From contig NZ_KB898652.1 of NCBI RefSeq assembly GCF_000377665.1, positions 62,001 to 126,000 on the forward strand: a stretch of DNA of 64,000 nucleotides, in the 5' to 3' direction. Made by a program: the position numbers and the translations under genes. The stretch comes from Vreelandella zhanjiangensis DSM 21076. Lineage in GTDB: Bacteria > Pseudomonadota > Gammaproteobacteria > Pseudomonadales > Halomonadaceae. Of the stretch, positions 1 to 10,143 are shown piece by piece. A model generated the notes under the pieces. That model had not been told where the DNA came from. It saw only the letters and a program-made list of their open reading frames with translations, and ran no database searches. Numbering within the stretch: position 1 is the stretch's first letter; every line of letters starts with the position of its first letter.

Positions 1-1
1 T

Positions 2-1351
2 GGGGTCTGGCACGCCTTCATGATCGGTCTCGCCATTACAGTGGTGACCGGCTTGATCATTTACCTGCCTAACCGAAAAGCCCGTAAAGAGCTGCGCATC
101 CGCGATGGGTTTTTAATTGCGGCCATGTTCTGGACGGTACTGGCCCTGTTCGGTTCGCTGCCCTTGATGCTGTTTGGCGATACCGCGCTGAGCATTACCG
201 ACGCAGTGTTTGAATCGTTTTCCGGCTTGACCACGACGGGTGCCACGGTGATTACCGGGATCGACTTTCTACCCGAATCGATTCGCTACTATCGTCAGCA
301 GCTCCAGTGGCTAGGCGGAATGGGGATCGTGGTGCTGGCCGTGGCGATTCTGCCCATGCTGGGCGTCGGCGGGATGGCTCTCTACCGCACCGAGATCCCG
401 GGGCCGCTAAAGGATTCCAAGCTAACCCCCAGGATTACCGAAACGGCCAAGGCGCTGTGGTATATCTACGCCACGCTGACCATTGCCTGCATGGTGGCCT
501 ATATGCTCGCCGGCATGAACTGGTTCGATGCGCTCGGGCACAGCTTTTCGACCGTGGCGATTGGCGGCTTCTCAACCCACGATGCCAGCATCGGCTACTT
601 CAATAGCCCGTCTATCGAGCTGATCTGCGTGGGCTTTATGCTAATTTCGGCGTTCAGCTTCAGCTTGCACTTTATAGCCTGGCGCGAAAAGCGCTTGCTG
701 CATTACTTCCAGGACCCTGAAGCGCGCTTTTTAATGCTGTTTCTGGCGGGGCTGGTCACCATTGCCGTGATCACCCTGTGGCTGACGCAAACCTACGATA
801 CGATGAGCGGCTTACGCTACGGTCTGTTCGAGGTGGTGTCGGTTGCCACCACGGCAGGCTTTTCAGTGGCCGACTTCTCAGCCTGGCCCGGCGCCCTGCC
901 CTTTTTACTCTTCATTGCAGCGTTTGTGGGTGGCTGCTCAGGGTCAACCGCGGGCGGCATGAAGGTTATCCGTATTATCCTGATCCTCAAGCAGGGCATG
1001 CGTGAAGTCATGCGCTTGATTCACCCCAACGCAGTGATTGCGGTCAAGGTCGGCAAAGTAAGCGTACCGGACAGCATCGCCCAGGCGGTTTGGGGATTTT
1101 TCTCCGCCTACGTCATGCTGTTCTTTTTAATGATGGTCGGCGTGATGGCCACCGGCGTGGATCAGATCACAGCCTGGTCATCGGTGGGTTCCGCGCTTAA
1201 TAACCTGGGCCCGGCGCTTGGCGAAGCCAGCAGCCACTACGGCGAGCTACCTGATCTTGCAAAATGGATATTGGTACTTGCGATGCTCTTGGGCCGCCTG
1301 GAAATTTTTACCGTGTTAGTGTTGTTTACCCCGGCCTTCTGGCGACGCTAG
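2..1351 (+). CDS. trkH: TrkH-type potassium uptake channel subunit (5' end outside window)
   Basis: Inner-membrane subunit of the Trk K+ uptake system, which works with the cytoplasmic NAD-binding subunit TrkA. The reading frame is open to the first bases of the window, so the start lies upstream; about 450 residues are visible against roughly 480 for the family. All four selectivity-filter loops can be seen: TTTGATV (near residue 72 of the first in-window Met), AIGGFST, ATTAGFS and NNLGPALG. Many hydrophobic segments fit the M1-P-M2 repeats of the TrkH/KtrB superfamily. K+ uptake is a first response to salt stress in halophiles. The next gene starts 33 bases downstream. Confidence 0.93.
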   Translation, partial: GVWHAFMIGLAITVVTGLIIYLPNRKARKELRIRDGFLIAAMFWTVLALFGSLPLMLFGDTALSITDAVFESFSGLTTTGATVITGIDFLPESIRYYRQQLQWLGGMGIVVLAVAILPMLGVGGMALYRTEIPGPLKDSKLTPRITETAKALWYIYATLTIACMVAYMLAGMNWFDALGHSFSTVAIGGFSTHDASIGYFNSPSIELICVGFMLISAFSFSLHFIAWREKRLLHYFQDPEARFLMLFLAGLVTIAVITLWLTQTYDTMSGLRYGLFEVVSVATTAGFSVADFSAWPGALPFLLFIAAFVGGCSGSTAGGMKVIRIILILKQGMREVMRLIHPNAVIAVKVGKVSVPDSIAQAVWGFFSAYVMLFFLMMVGVMATGVDQITAWSSVGSALNNLGPALGEASSHYGELPDLAKWILVLAMLLGRLEIFTVLVLFTPAFWRR

Positions 1352-1384
1352 CACCCGCTTTATTATTTGAGTTGAGATCCTTTA

Positions 1385-2638
1385 ATGAATCAAGACGATA
1401 CAACCCTACCGCCGGCAGCGCCTGAGGCGTTACCAGCGATCAGCGGGCCACTGAAAACGGTTACCGTTGGCGACACCACCTATACGCTATTGGGCACGGC
1501 ACACGTTTCGGCGCAAAGTGCTGATGACGTGCGCAGCCTTGCCGATAGCGGCCATTTTGACGCTATCGCCATCGAACTCTGCGATGCCCGCCACCACAGC
1601 ATGACCAACCCTGATGCCATGGGCGAGCAGGACCTGTTTCAGGTATTCAAGCAGGGTAAGGCCGGTATGGTAGCGGCAAGCTTGGCGCTGGGCGCTTTCC
1701 AGCAGCGCATCGCCGAGCAGTCGGGTATAGAGCCGGGCGCGGAGATGCGTGCAGCCCTTGAAGAGTGCCGCAGCCGCAATCTACCGCTGCTGCTGGTCGA
1801 CCGCGATGTGGGCGTAACGCTTAAGCGCATCTACCGTAACGTGCCCTGGTGGCAGCGGTTTTCGCTTTTTTCCGGCTTGATTGGCAGCGTGCTATCGCGC
1901 CAGGACGTGTCCAAGGAAGAGATCGAAAAGCTTAAAGAAGGCGACATGCTGGAAGCCACGTTCAGCGAGTTTGCCGCCGAGTCGGAAGCGCTGTATACCC
2001 CGCTGATTCGCGAACGCGACCGCTATATGGCCCTGCGCCTTGCCGAACAGGCCCCACCCGGGCGCTTCAAAAACGTATTGGTGGTGCTGGGCGCCGGGCA
2101 CCTCAAAGGTACCGTTGAGCACCTGGAGGCCCCGCTTCCCGAAAATCCCACGGTTGAGCGCGCAGCCCTGGAAGCAACACCGCCGCCCTCCAAGCTGTGG
2201 AAGGCTCTGCCCTGGCTGATTACCATTCTGGTGATTACCGGCTTTGCGATTGGCTTTTCACGCAATACGGATCTCGGTTGGCAGCTGGTGCTGGAGTGGT
2301 TTTTGATCAACGGCATCTTATCCGGCGGTGCGACCATTATTGCCCTTGCCCACCCGGTAACGGTCATCGCCACCTTTTTTGCCGCCCCGCTGACCTCGCT
2401 TAACCCGACCATTGGCGCAGGCTTTGTCGCCGCCGGGGTCGAGCTTTACATGCGTAAGCCCAAAGTGCGTGACTTCTCATCGCTGCGTAAAGACGTTACC
2501 CACCTTAAAGGCTGGTGGAAAAACCGCGTGTCGCGCACGCTGCTGGTGTTTATCCTGGCAACGCTGGGCTCGGCGATAGGCACCTGGGTCGCGGGTTTCA
2601 GAATTGCCGGCGCTCTGTTTGGTGGCGACGCCGCGTGA
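1385..2638 (+). CDS. TraB/GumN-family protein with C-terminal membrane domain
   Basis: A 417-residue protein with an N-terminal TraB domain (about residues 25-240) and a C-terminal region with about four membrane segments (about 270-410). The family motifs LGTAHVS and LGAGHLKG are visible, and the conserved Glu of IELCDAR follows. The family is named for the enterococcal pheromone-shutdown protein TraB and resembles Tiki-type metalloproteases; the bacterial function is unknown. The gene follows trkH closely and overlaps the next gene by four bases (GTGA), so the three may be co-transcribed. Confidence 0.85.
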   Translation: MNQDDTTLPPAAPEALPAISGPLKTVTVGDTTYTLLGTAHVSAQSADDVRSLADSGHFDAIAIELCDARHHSMTNPDAMGEQDLFQVFKQGKAGMVAASLALGAFQQRIAEQSGIEPGAEMRAALEECRSRNLPLLLVDRDVGVTLKRIYRNVPWWQRFSLFSGLIGSVLSRQDVSKEEIEKLKEGDMLEATFSEFAAESEALYTPLIRERDRYMALRLAEQAPPGRFKNVLVVLGAGHLKGTVEHLEAPLPENPTVERAALEATPPPSKLWKALPWLITILVITGFAIGFSRNTDLGWQLVLEWFLINGILSGGATIIALAHPVTVIATFFAAPLTSLNPTIGAGFVAAGVELYMRKPKVRDFSSLRKDVTHLKGWWKNRVSRTLLVFILATLGSAIGTWVAGFRIAGALFGGDAA

Positions 2639-3540
2639 GTACGCTCAAACGCGCGCCCTGGCAGGCGGATGCCCTGCTGCTGCTGGTAACCATACTGGCG
2701 GCAGGCGGGTGGATTTTCTCCAAAGAAGCCCTTGCCGGGATGCCGCCGCTGCTGTTTATTGGCACGCGTTTTTTGCTGGCCGGGCTGATCCTGCTGGGGT
2801 TTGCCTGGCCTGCGCTAAGCCGTATGCCCGCCCGCCGTATTCGGCGCGGTATTTTCGTAGGCCTGCTGTTTAGCGTCGCGATTGGCTTCTGGATCATGGG
2901 GCTTAAAACGTCCAACCACCTGGGCGAAAGCGCGTTTATCAATAGCCTGGGGATACTGCTGGTTCCTGTGGTCGCCAAGCTACTGTTTGGCGACCGCCCG
3001 CCACGCACCACCTGGATAGCCCTGCCCGTTGCCCTGCTGGGTTTTGCCCTACTCTCGCTCAATGCGGGCTTTAGAGTAGAAACCAGCCAGCTATTGATGG
3101 TATGCGCAGCGCTCTGCTTTGCGTTCCTGATTAACGTTAATACCCGCGTGGTGCGTAATGTACCCGCCCTGCCGCTGACCACGCTGCAGCTATTATCGGT
3201 GGGTACCGTGTTAACCATCGTGTCGTTTACGTTTGAACGTCAGCCCGTGGCGCTTAATACGTCCATTTTAGGCTGGTTTATCGCCAGTGTGCTGCTCGCA
3301 AGCTCTGCGCGGTTTTTCCTGCAGATCACCGCCCAGGGAATGACCACGCCCAGCCATGCCTCGGTCGTTTTGATGCTGGAAGCGGTATGGACGGCGTTAT
3401 TCGCCGCCTGGTGGTTTGGCGAAACCATGGCACCGCTTCAGCTGCTCGGCTGTGGGCTGATTTTTACCGCCCTGCTGATTAACCGCTGGTATTGGGTGCG
3501 GAAAATACTGCTGCGCTGGTTACCCGGCGCTGCCCGCTAG
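2635..3540 (+). CDS. DMT-superfamily (EamA) permease
   Basis: A 301-residue membrane protein with about ten hydrophobic segments arranged as two EamA-like halves, the pattern of drug/metabolite exporters. I chose the GTG start at 2635 because the protein begins there with a short basic tail before the first membrane segment, and because it overlaps the TraB-family stop as GTGA. The longer frame from 2515 would read 120 bases inside the upstream gene and gives a non-hydrophobic Arg-rich leader. The substrate cannot be told from sequence; amino acids or metabolites are usual. Confidence 0.85.
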   Translation: MSTLKRAPWQADALLLLVTILAAGGWIFSKEALAGMPPLLFIGTRFLLAGLILLGFAWPALSRMPARRIRRGIFVGLLFSVAIGFWIMGLKTSNHLGESAFINSLGILLVPVVAKLLFGDRPPRTTWIALPVALLGFALLSLNAGFRVETSQLLMVCAALCFAFLINVNTRVVRNVPALPLTTLQLLSVGTVLTIVSFTFERQPVALNTSILGWFIASVLLASSARFFLQITAQGMTTPSHASVVLMLEAVWTALFAAWWFGETMAPLQLLGCGLIFTALLINRWYWVRKILLRWLPGAAR

Positions 3541-3543
3541 GCT

Positions 3544-4296
3544 TTAGTCTTCCAACACTTCCTGACGTGCCAACAGGCGCGTCATTGCCTCGGTGGGTTC
3601 GGCAATTTTCTTGTAGAACCGGCTGGCGGCGTAGCTATCGTTGAACACGTCAAAGTAGTCATCCAGCACCGCCGCCGCGTTCTCATCCCCGCCCTGGCGC
3701 AGCAACTCAATAGCCACTTCTGCCGTGCATAAATGCGCTTTAGAAGCAGGCTTGCGCAGCCGGTAACGGGTTTCGCGCTCGGTACGTAAAGGCAGTACCG
3801 GCAAGCTATCCAGGTAGGCACTTTTGCGGAACATGCGCCGCGCCTGACGCCAGGTGCCATCCAGAATGATAAACACCGGGATGCGTGAATCTTGCTTGGC
3901 ACTATGTACCGCATCCATCCCCACCACGCGATCCGCATAGTCCGGCTGATCATCAGGGAAAATCAAAAACGGCGCATAGCGCGGGTCTGCCAGCAGAGCA
4001 GTCAACTGTGCATCGGGCGCCGTGCGATACCAGGTAAACACCTGGGTTTGCGCCAGCACATCACTAATCAACCGGCCGGTATTGGTCGGTTTGTAGTGCT
4101 CCAGTGAGTGGGTGATCAGCCATACCTGGGCGTCACTTTCCGCCTTTACCTGATACGGGCACAGGCAGTTCAGCTTGGGTAGATTGCAGCCTTCGCAGCG
4201 TATGACAAAACTGCCCCGCGCCTTGAACTCACGCCGTGGCGGGCGCGAATGGCCGGTAGCCGGATCACACTCAGGGGAAGTATCAGAGGCAGACAT
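3544..4296 (-). CDS. tapT: DTW-domain tRNA-uridine aminocarboxypropyltransferase
   Basis: A 250-residue DTW-domain protein, similar in size to E. coli YfiP/TapT (about 230), which makes acp3U at position 47 of tRNAs from S-adenosylmethionine. The signature DGTWRQARRM is present, and four Cys at residues 34, 37, 44 and 46 form a likely zinc knuckle near the N-terminus. I use the ATG at 4296: the frame extends to 4395, but the extra residues are hydrophobic and not family-like. The gene converges on the DMT permease with three bases between stops and is divergent from bioB. Confidence 0.85.
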   Translation of the reverse strand: MSASDTSPECDPATGHSRPPRREFKARGSFVIRCEGCNLPKLNCLCPYQVKAESDAQVWLITHSLEHYKPTNTGRLISDVLAQTQVFTWYRTAPDAQLTALLADPRYAPFLIFPDDQPDYADRVVGMDAVHSAKQDSRIPVFIILDGTWRQARRMFRKSAYLDSLPVLPLRTERETRYRLRKPASKAHLCTAEVAIELLRQGGDENAAAVLDDYFDVFNDSYAASRFYKKIAEPTEAMTRLLARQEVLED

Positions 4297-4419
4297 CCGC
4301 GCTCCAGACAGAAGAAAAGGGCGCAGAGTATAAAGCAGGGCATCCCGAATGACGAACCCAACCATGTAAACCAGAAAAATTCTTGAAGTTGACATAACAC
4401 TCTTGGCGCCGATAAAGTC

Positions 4420-4451
4420 TAGTCAACTTATTAAATTAAAATGGTTTACCG
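4420..4451 (+). promoter_or_regulatory. Candidate BirA operator upstream of bioB
   Basis: Left half TAGTCAACT (4420-4428) and right half GGTTTACCG (4443-4451) are separated by 14 bases and end at the bioB start codon. They resemble the BirA box TTGTmAACC-N14-16-GGTTTACAA, with about 7 of 9 matches on each side. BirA with biotinyl-AMP represses bio genes in gammaproteobacteria. The match is by eye only. Confidence 0.5.
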
Positions 4452-5516
4452 ATGACTGCGACTGCCGCCCCCCGCCATGACTGGACGTTAGACGAAATCA
4501 ATGCGCTTTTTGCGCTGCCGTTCAATGATCTGCTGTTTCAGGCCCAGCAGGTTCACCGGGCGCACTTTGACGCCAACGCCGTGCAAATATCCACGCTACT
4601 ATCGATAAAAACCGGCGCCTGCCCGGAAGACTGCAAGTACTGCCCGCAGTCCGGCCACTACAACACCCAGCTCGAAAAAGAGAAGCTGCTGGAGATCGAA
4701 AAGGTCGTTGAGCAGGCTCAGGCGGCAAAAGCGGCAGGCGCCAGCCGTTTCTGCATGGGCGCTGCATGGCGCAGCCCGCGCGACAATGATTTAGTGCTGG
4801 TTGAAGAGATGGTGCGTCAGGTAAAAGCCTTGGGGCTTGAAACCTGCATGACGCTGGGCATGGTGGACACTCTTCAGGCCAGCCGCCTGGCGGCCGCTGG
4901 GCTTGATTATTACAACCACAACCTGGATACATCGCCCGACTACTACGGCGAGATCATCACCACACGCACCTATAGCGACCGCCTGGAGACCCTGGCCACG
5001 GTGCGCGACGCGGGCATGAAGGTATGTTCGGGTGGCATTCTGGGCATGGGCGAAGACGCCCAGGATAGAAGCGCCCTGCTGCAACAGCTGGCGAAACTCA
5101 CTCCCCACCCAGAATCAGTGCCGATCAATATGCTGGTAAAAGTGCCCGGTACGCCGCTGGAAAATGCAGACGACATGGACCCTCTCGAATTTATCCGCGC
5201 CATCGCCGTTGCCCGTATCATGATGCCGCAAAGCCACGTGCGCCTTTCGGCCGGGCGCGAGCAGATGAGCGAATCTACCCAGGCGCTGGCGTTTCTGGCG
5301 GGCGCCAACTCGATCTTCTACGGTGACAAGCTGCTGACCACCGGCAATCCCCAGGCTGACCGCGACCGTGCCCTGTTTGCCAAGCTGGGCCTGCACCCTG
5401 AGAAGCGCGAGACTTGTGAAAGCGAAGACACCCAGGCCGCACGCCTTGCCCAGCAGGCGCAACAGCAACAGCTTAATGAACGCGCCGCCGAGCTTGCGGT
5501 GGATGCCAGTGTCTAA
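4452..5516 (+). CDS. bioB: Biotin synthase
   Basis: Radical-SAM enzyme that inserts sulfur into dethiobiotin, the last step of biotin synthesis. The protein is 354 residues, normal for BioB. The CxxxCxxC motif that binds the radical-SAM 4Fe-4S cluster is at C57, C61 and C64 ([11 protein letters not shown]), and the conserved YYNHNLDTS and RLSAGREQM segments are present. It is the first gene of a six-gene operon, bioB-F-H-C-D-A. The start overlaps a candidate BirA site, and no strong Shine-Dalgarno sequence precedes it. Confidence 0.97.
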   Translation: MTATAAPRHDWTLDEINALFALPFNDLLFQAQQVHRAHFDANAVQISTLLSIKTGACPEDCKYCPQSGHYNTQLEKEKLLEIEKVVEQAQAAKAAGASRFCMGAAWRSPRDNDLVLVEEMVRQVKALGLETCMTLGMVDTLQASRLAAAGLDYYNHNLDTSPDYYGEIITTRTYSDRLETLATVRDAGMKVCSGGILGMGEDAQDRSALLQQLAKLTPHPESVPINMLVKVPGTPLENADDMDPLEFIRAIAVARIMMPQSHVRLSAGREQMSESTQALAFLAGANSIFYGDKLLTTGNPQADRDRALFAKLGLHPEKRETCESEDTQAARLAQQAQQQQLNERAAELAVDASV

Positions 5517-6648
5517 AGCGTGGCGTGAGCGGCTAGGCAATGCTCATGATACACGCCAGCATGCTCAGCAGTGGCGCGCTCGGCGCATCAGGCAGCCAGC
5601 GTTGTTGGATTTCGCAGGCAATGACTACCTCGGCCTGGCGAAAGACCCGCGGGTCCAGAACGCTCAGGCCGAAGGTGCCCGCCGGTTTGGCGCGGGTGCC
5701 GGCGCATCGCATCTGGTAAACGGTCATCTGGCGATTCATGAAGCCTTGGAAGAGGCATTGGCCACCTGGACGGGGCGCGAGCGCGCGCTGCTGTTCTCCA
5801 CCGGTTATATGGCGAATCTAGGCGTACTCCAAGCGCTTGCCGATACTGATACAGCCATCTTTCACGATCGACTCAATCACGCCTCGCTGCTGGACGGCAG
5901 TGCGCTAAGCGGCGCTCGCTCGCGGCGCTACCACCATAACGATATTGACGATTTGACCCGCCTGATGGCGCGCAGCGCCTGTACGCACAAGTTGGTGGTA
6001 AGCGACGGTGTCTTCAGCATGGACGGCGATGTGGCCGATATTGCCGCTCTGGCGCAGGTAAGCCAACAGCATGACGCCTGGCTGATGATCGATGATGCCC
6101 ATGGCATGGGCGTTATGGGCGTTAACGGTAGCGGTTGCGTCGGGCCTCGCTGGAGTAGCCAGCAAGTGCCCATTCTGGTGGGCACGCTAGGCAAGGCGCT
6201 AGGTACTGGCGGTGCGTTCGTCGCGGGCGATGCGCTGCTCATTGACCACCTGACCCAGTTCGCCAGAAGCTATGTTTACACCACCGCGCAGCCGCCCGGT
6301 GTTGCCGCCGCGACGCTTCAAGCGCTCACCATTATTCAGCGTGAACCCGAGCACCGCGAGCGCCTTGAGCGGCGTATCAGTTACTTCCGTGAGGAGGCCT
6401 TGCGGCTCAACCTGCCGCTAGGCGAATCACGCACGCCCATTCAGCCATTGCTCCTGAAAAGCGAATCGCGCCTGCTACAATGGGCCGAACGCCTGCACCA
6501 TGCGGGCATCGACGTTGGCGCGATTCGTCCACCGACAGTGCCAAAGGGTGAGTCGCGCCTGCGGATCACGCTGAGCGCCCGCCATTCGCGCGGCGATATT
6601 GATCAGTTGCTTGAGACATTGGACGCCTGCCGTCGGGAGATTTCATGA
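5503..6648 (+). CDS. bioF: 8-amino-7-oxononanoate synthase
   Basis: PLP-dependent condensation of pimeloyl-ACP with L-alanine to give KAPA. I use the ATG at 5503, which gives 381 residues, close to E. coli BioF (384), and overlaps the end of bioB by 14 bases. The frame is open upstream to 5368, but that part lies inside bioB. The PLP-lysine region [13 protein letters not shown] and the [10 protein letters not shown] segment are clear. The next gene, bioH, overlaps its stop as ATGA. Confidence 0.96.
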   Translation: MPVSKAWRERLGNAHDTRQHAQQWRARRIRQPALLDFAGNDYLGLAKDPRVQNAQAEGARRFGAGAGASHLVNGHLAIHEALEEALATWTGRERALLFSTGYMANLGVLQALADTDTAIFHDRLNHASLLDGSALSGARSRRYHHNDIDDLTRLMARSACTHKLVVSDGVFSMDGDVADIAALAQVSQQHDAWLMIDDAHGMGVMGVNGSGCVGPRWSSQQVPILVGTLGKALGTGGAFVAGDALLIDHLTQFARSYVYTTAQPPGVAAATLQALTIIQREPEHRERLERRISYFREEALRLNLPLGESRTPIQPLLLKSESRLLQWAERLHHAGIDVGAIRPPTVPKGESRLRITLSARHSRGDIDQLLETLDACRREIS

Positions 6649-7361
6649 CACGCCTGGTAATGCTTTCCGGCTGGGGAATTGACCAGCGCATCTGGCAGCC
6701 GCTTGAGCCCCACTGGCCAGACAACGTTGATGTCGTCACCGTTGACTGGCCGGGCTACGGCAAGACGCCCTCTCTATCTGGCAACGCCACCATGGAGACG
6801 CTTGCCGCGGCCATGGCGAACCATCTGCCAAGCGATGCCGTGTGGGTGGGATGGTCGTTGGGCGGCCTGCTGGCGACCGCCCTGCTTGATTACCTGCCCG
6901 CGCCGCGGGGTCTAGTGCTGCTGGGAGCAGGCGCCCGATTCTGTGTGCCGGGTAGCGCGCTTGCCGCAGAGCTTGCCGACTTCCAGGCAGTGTTTGCGCA
7001 CCGCCCTGATGCCGCTTGGCGGCACTTCCTGCACTGGCAGGCCCAGGGCGAGCCCACGCCCCATCACGCTCATACGCAGCTTCGCGAGTTATTGGGCAAG
7101 ACGCCTGTTGCAGATCACACGACCCTGGCCACGGGCCTTCACTGGCTGGCCACGCTGGATAACCGCCGGCGCCTCAAAACACCTCCCTGTCCGGTGGTTC
7201 ACCTGGTAGGAGAGCACGACCCGCTGGCAAGCCAAACTGCACGCCACGAGGCGCTGACGCTTGAGCACTGTGGCCATGGTCCGATGCTTTCGCAGCCAGC
7301 GCATTTGGCCTCCCTGCTCGCCGCTAAGGCCACTGCGTTATCCGTAGAGGAGATAGCATGA
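6645..7361 (+). CDS. bioH: Pimeloyl-ACP methyl ester carboxylesterase
   Basis: An alpha/beta-hydrolase of 238 residues that removes the methyl group from pimeloyl-ACP methyl ester and so ends pimeloyl chain synthesis. The nucleophile elbow GWSLGG, the oxyanion segment LSGWGIDQRIW near the N-terminus, the acid in VGEHDPLA and the C-terminal catalytic His in LEHCGHGPM are all visible. Its place between bioF and bioC, overlapping both by four bases, supports the BioH assignment over a generic esterase. Confidence 0.92.
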   Translation: MTRLVMLSGWGIDQRIWQPLEPHWPDNVDVVTVDWPGYGKTPSLSGNATMETLAAAMANHLPSDAVWVGWSLGGLLATALLDYLPAPRGLVLLGAGARFCVPGSALAAELADFQAVFAHRPDAAWRHFLHWQAQGEPTPHHAHTQLRELLGKTPVADHTTLATGLHWLATLDNRRRLKTPPCPVVHLVGEHDPLASQTARHEALTLEHCGHGPMLSQPAHLASLLAAKATALSVEEIA

Positions 7362-8152
7362 GTCTTAGTACCGCTCAACCGCTGCTACCGCCCGAGGCTG
7401 ACTGGCCGGCCAAAGTAGCCCGCGCCTTCTCTCGGGCGGCGTCTCGTTATGACACTCTGGCCAGCGCCCAGCGGCATATCGGCGAGTCGCTGTGGCGCGG
7501 CCTGCCAGGCACCGCCCAGCACATACTCGACCTAGGGTGCGGCACCGGCTACTGGTCGCAGCGGCTGGCCGCTCGTTACCCCACCGCGCACGTGACGGGG
7601 CTGGATATTGCACCGGGTATGCTGGAACACGCCCGGGCGCGCCATGGCGATACGATTACCTGGCAACTGGGCAGTGCCGAATCGTTACCCCTGCCCGCAG
7701 AATCGTTGGACCTGGTATTTTCCAATCTGGCGATCCAGTGGTGCCGCGACAGCCTGGCTGTCATGGAGGCGCTTTATCGCGTGCTGGCCCCGGGCGGCCA
7801 GGCGTTCATTACTACACTGCTGCCCGGCACGCTCAGCGAAATTGCCTTCGCCTGGCAGCGGCCAGACGCTGTGCTAAAAACGCCAGCATGTTGCGTGCTT
7901 GAAGCCGCTATCAGCAAAAGTGGCCTGCTCTCATTGAAGCAGTCGACTTGGGTGGAGACGTTTTTTTACCCTGATTTCAAGGCGGTCATGGCCTCCATCA
8001 AGGGGGTGGGTGCCCAAGTGGCCAAACCCAATGCTACGCTCACCCGGGCTGACCTGGCAGCGGCAGCAGCGCGCTTTGAGCAGCTTCGCGAGCCACGGGG
8101 GCTGCCGGTCAGCTACCACTGCCTAAGCTTGCAGCTGGAGAAACCTCGATGA
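7358..8152 (+). CDS. bioC: Malonyl-ACP O-methyltransferase
   Basis: SAM-dependent methyltransferase (264 residues) that methylates malonyl-ACP, letting the fatty-acid machinery build the pimeloyl chain. SAM motif I is ILDLGCGTGYW, followed by the acidic GLDIAPGM; the N-terminal KVARAFSRAASRYD segment is typical of BioC. It overlaps bioH and bioD by four bases each. Confidence 0.94.
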   Translation: MSLSTAQPLLPPEADWPAKVARAFSRAASRYDTLASAQRHIGESLWRGLPGTAQHILDLGCGTGYWSQRLAARYPTAHVTGLDIAPGMLEHARARHGDTITWQLGSAESLPLPAESLDLVFSNLAIQWCRDSLAVMEALYRVLAPGGQAFITTLLPGTLSEIAFAWQRPDAVLKTPACCVLEAAISKSGLLSLKQSTWVETFFYPDFKAVMASIKGVGAQVAKPNATLTRADLAAAAARFEQLREPRGLPVSYHCLSLQLEKPR

Positions 8153-8838
8153 CGTGTTTCTTCGTCACCGGCACCGATACCGATGCGGGCAAAACGCTCG
8201 TTACCGGCGCGCTACTCCATGCGGCTCAACGCCAACAGCTAAGTACGCTGGGACTCAAACCCATCGCCTCTGGCAGCATGCGAACGCCTGATGGGCTGCG
8301 CAATAGTGATGCCCTGGCGCTGCAACGCCAATGCGAGCCACCGGTCGACTACGCCACGGTTAACCCGCTCGCCTTTGAACCTGCCATCGCGCCTCATCTG
8401 GCCGCGCTGGAAGCGGGCAAGTCACTAAGTGTGAGTGATATCACCCGCCTGCTGCACGAAACGCTTAACCAGACGGCCCGGGACTTCATGTTGATCGAGG
8501 GCGCAGGCGGCTGGCGCGTACCGCTCAACGAGCAGGAGGACTTTGCTGACATTGCGATCGCGTTGGGGCTCCCAGTCATCCTGGTGGTTGGTTTAAAACT
8601 CGGCTGCCTGAATCACGCGCGTTTAACAGCCGAAGCTATTCGCGCCGATGGCCTGACGCTTGCGGGCTGGGCAGGCAGCGTGGTTGATCCTGCCTTTGAG
8701 GCTCAGCCTGCTCGCTTTGCGAGTAATATCGCCCATCTTGAGGCCAAGCTGACGGCGCCCTGCCTGGGCATCATCCCTCATTTGGCAAACCCCGATGCCG
8801 CTACCGCCCATCGCTATCTCTCTCTGGAGGCCTTATGA
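8149..8838 (+). CDS. bioD: Dethiobiotin synthetase
   Basis: ATP-dependent carboxylation and ring closure of DAPA to dethiobiotin. The protein is 229 residues, matching the family. The P-loop GTDTDAGKT is at the N-terminus, and the LIEGAGGWRVPL loop is conserved. It overlaps bioC upstream and bioA downstream by four bases. Confidence 0.95.
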   Translation: MTCFFVTGTDTDAGKTLVTGALLHAAQRQQLSTLGLKPIASGSMRTPDGLRNSDALALQRQCEPPVDYATVNPLAFEPAIAPHLAALEAGKSLSVSDITRLLHETLNQTARDFMLIEGAGGWRVPLNEQEDFADIAIALGLPVILVVGLKLGCLNHARLTAEAIRADGLTLAGWAGSVVDPAFEAQPARFASNIAHLEAKLTAPCLGIIPHLANPDAATAHRYLSLEAL

Positions 8839-10106
8839 GTTCGCCGGTCTGGCATCCCTATGCGCATATTAAAACCCAAACGCCCGCTCCCATAGTGGTC
8901 GGCGGCAGCGGCGCTCATTTTGAGCTTGAAAGCGGCGAGCGCCTGCTGGATGCCACCTGTTCCTGGTGGTGCATGATTCACGGTTACAGCCACCCACGCC
9001 TGGTGGCAGCCATTCGCGAGCAGGCGGGCACGCTGTGCCATGTGATGCTAGGCGGCCTGACCCACGAACCCGCCGATCAGCTAGCCCGTGAGCTGGTACG
9101 CATCACCCCCGCGGGGCTTAATCACGTTTTCTACTCCGACAGCGGCTCGGTGGGCATGGAAGTGGCGATGAAGATGGCGCTTCAATACCAGGTGCTGAGC
9201 GGCCACCCCGGCAAATGCAAGATGCTGTCGTTGATGAAGGCGTACCACGGCGACACCGCTGGCTGCATGGCGGTCTGCGACCCCGAAGAGGGCATGCACA
9301 GCCTGTTTGCCAGCCTGTTGCCAAAGCATCACTTTGCACCCGCGCCTACTGCCCCTTTTGATGCCTCGCCTGAGCAGGTCGAAGCGGACCTTGACGCCTT
9401 GCGCAGCATTCTTGAGCGCCACCATGCCGAGATCGCCGCTCTGCTGATGGAGCCGCTGCTGCAAGCCGCCGGCGGGCTGAACATGACCTCACCTGAGTAC
9501 CTGCGCGGTGCGCGAGCGTTGTGCGATGAGTTTGGCGTATTGCTGGTGTTTGACGAAGTAGCCACCGGCTTCGGGCGCACCGGCAAGCTGTTTGCCGCCG
9601 ACCATGCAGGCGTCACGCCGGATATCATGGTGCTTTCCAAGGGGTTGACCGGCGGCTACCTGGGTCATGCGGCAACGCTTGCCACGGACCGCGTTCACGC
9701 CGCTTTTATCGGCGACAGCGCGCAGCATGCCTTTATGCACGGCCCTACCTTTATGGGAAACCCACTGGCCTGCCGCGTCGCACTCGAGAGCTTGCGGGTA
9801 TTTGAAGAAGAGGATTATCTAGGCAAAATCGCCACGCTCAACCAGACGCTAAAACGCGAGCTACTCGATGACCGCGCGTTAAACGCTCACCCGGCGGTGG
9901 CCGACGTGCGTGTTCTTGGCGCCACGGCAGTCATCGAAACGCACACGGCAGATGCGCTTGCCGGCGTGGCGAGCTTTGCCCGCCAGCGCGGCGTATGGCT
10001 GCGCCCGTTTGGCCGCTGGCTTTACACCATGCCTGCCTATATCACATCGCCTGCGGAGATGACCCAAATTACTGATGTCATGAAGGCCTGGTTTACAGAG
10101 GATTAG
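8835..10106 (+). CDS. bioA: Adenosylmethionine-8-amino-7-oxononanoate aminotransferase
   Basis: PLP class-III aminotransferase (423 residues) that converts KAPA to DAPA with SAM as amino donor. The N-terminal WHPYAHIKTQ, the CSWWCMIHGYSHP segment, the DEVATGFGRTG loop and the PLP lysine in VLSKGLTGGYLGH are diagnostic. It closes the bio operon. The next gene is convergent, 37 bases away, and I see no clear hairpin terminator in that gap. Confidence 0.96.
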   Translation: MSSPVWHPYAHIKTQTPAPIVVGGSGAHFELESGERLLDATCSWWCMIHGYSHPRLVAAIREQAGTLCHVMLGGLTHEPADQLARELVRITPAGLNHVFYSDSGSVGMEVAMKMALQYQVLSGHPGKCKMLSLMKAYHGDTAGCMAVCDPEEGMHSLFASLLPKHHFAPAPTAPFDASPEQVEADLDALRSILERHHAEIAALLMEPLLQAAGGLNMTSPEYLRGARALCDEFGVLLVFDEVATGFGRTGKLFAADHAGVTPDIMVLSKGLTGGYLGHAATLATDRVHAAFIGDSAQHAFMHGPTFMGNPLACRVALESLRVFEEEDYLGKIATLNQTLKRELLDDRALNAHPAVADVRVLGATAVIETHTADALAGVASFARQRGVWLRPFGRWLYTMPAYITSPAEMTQITDVMKAWFTED

Positions 10107-10143
10107 CGTCTCTTAATTACCTAAACCGATGGATCACCTGAAC

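Noticed and set aside
2515..2634. N-terminal extension of the DMT permease
   Set aside because: It lies inside the TraB-family gene and encodes a basic leader not seen in the family; the GTG at 2635 fits better.
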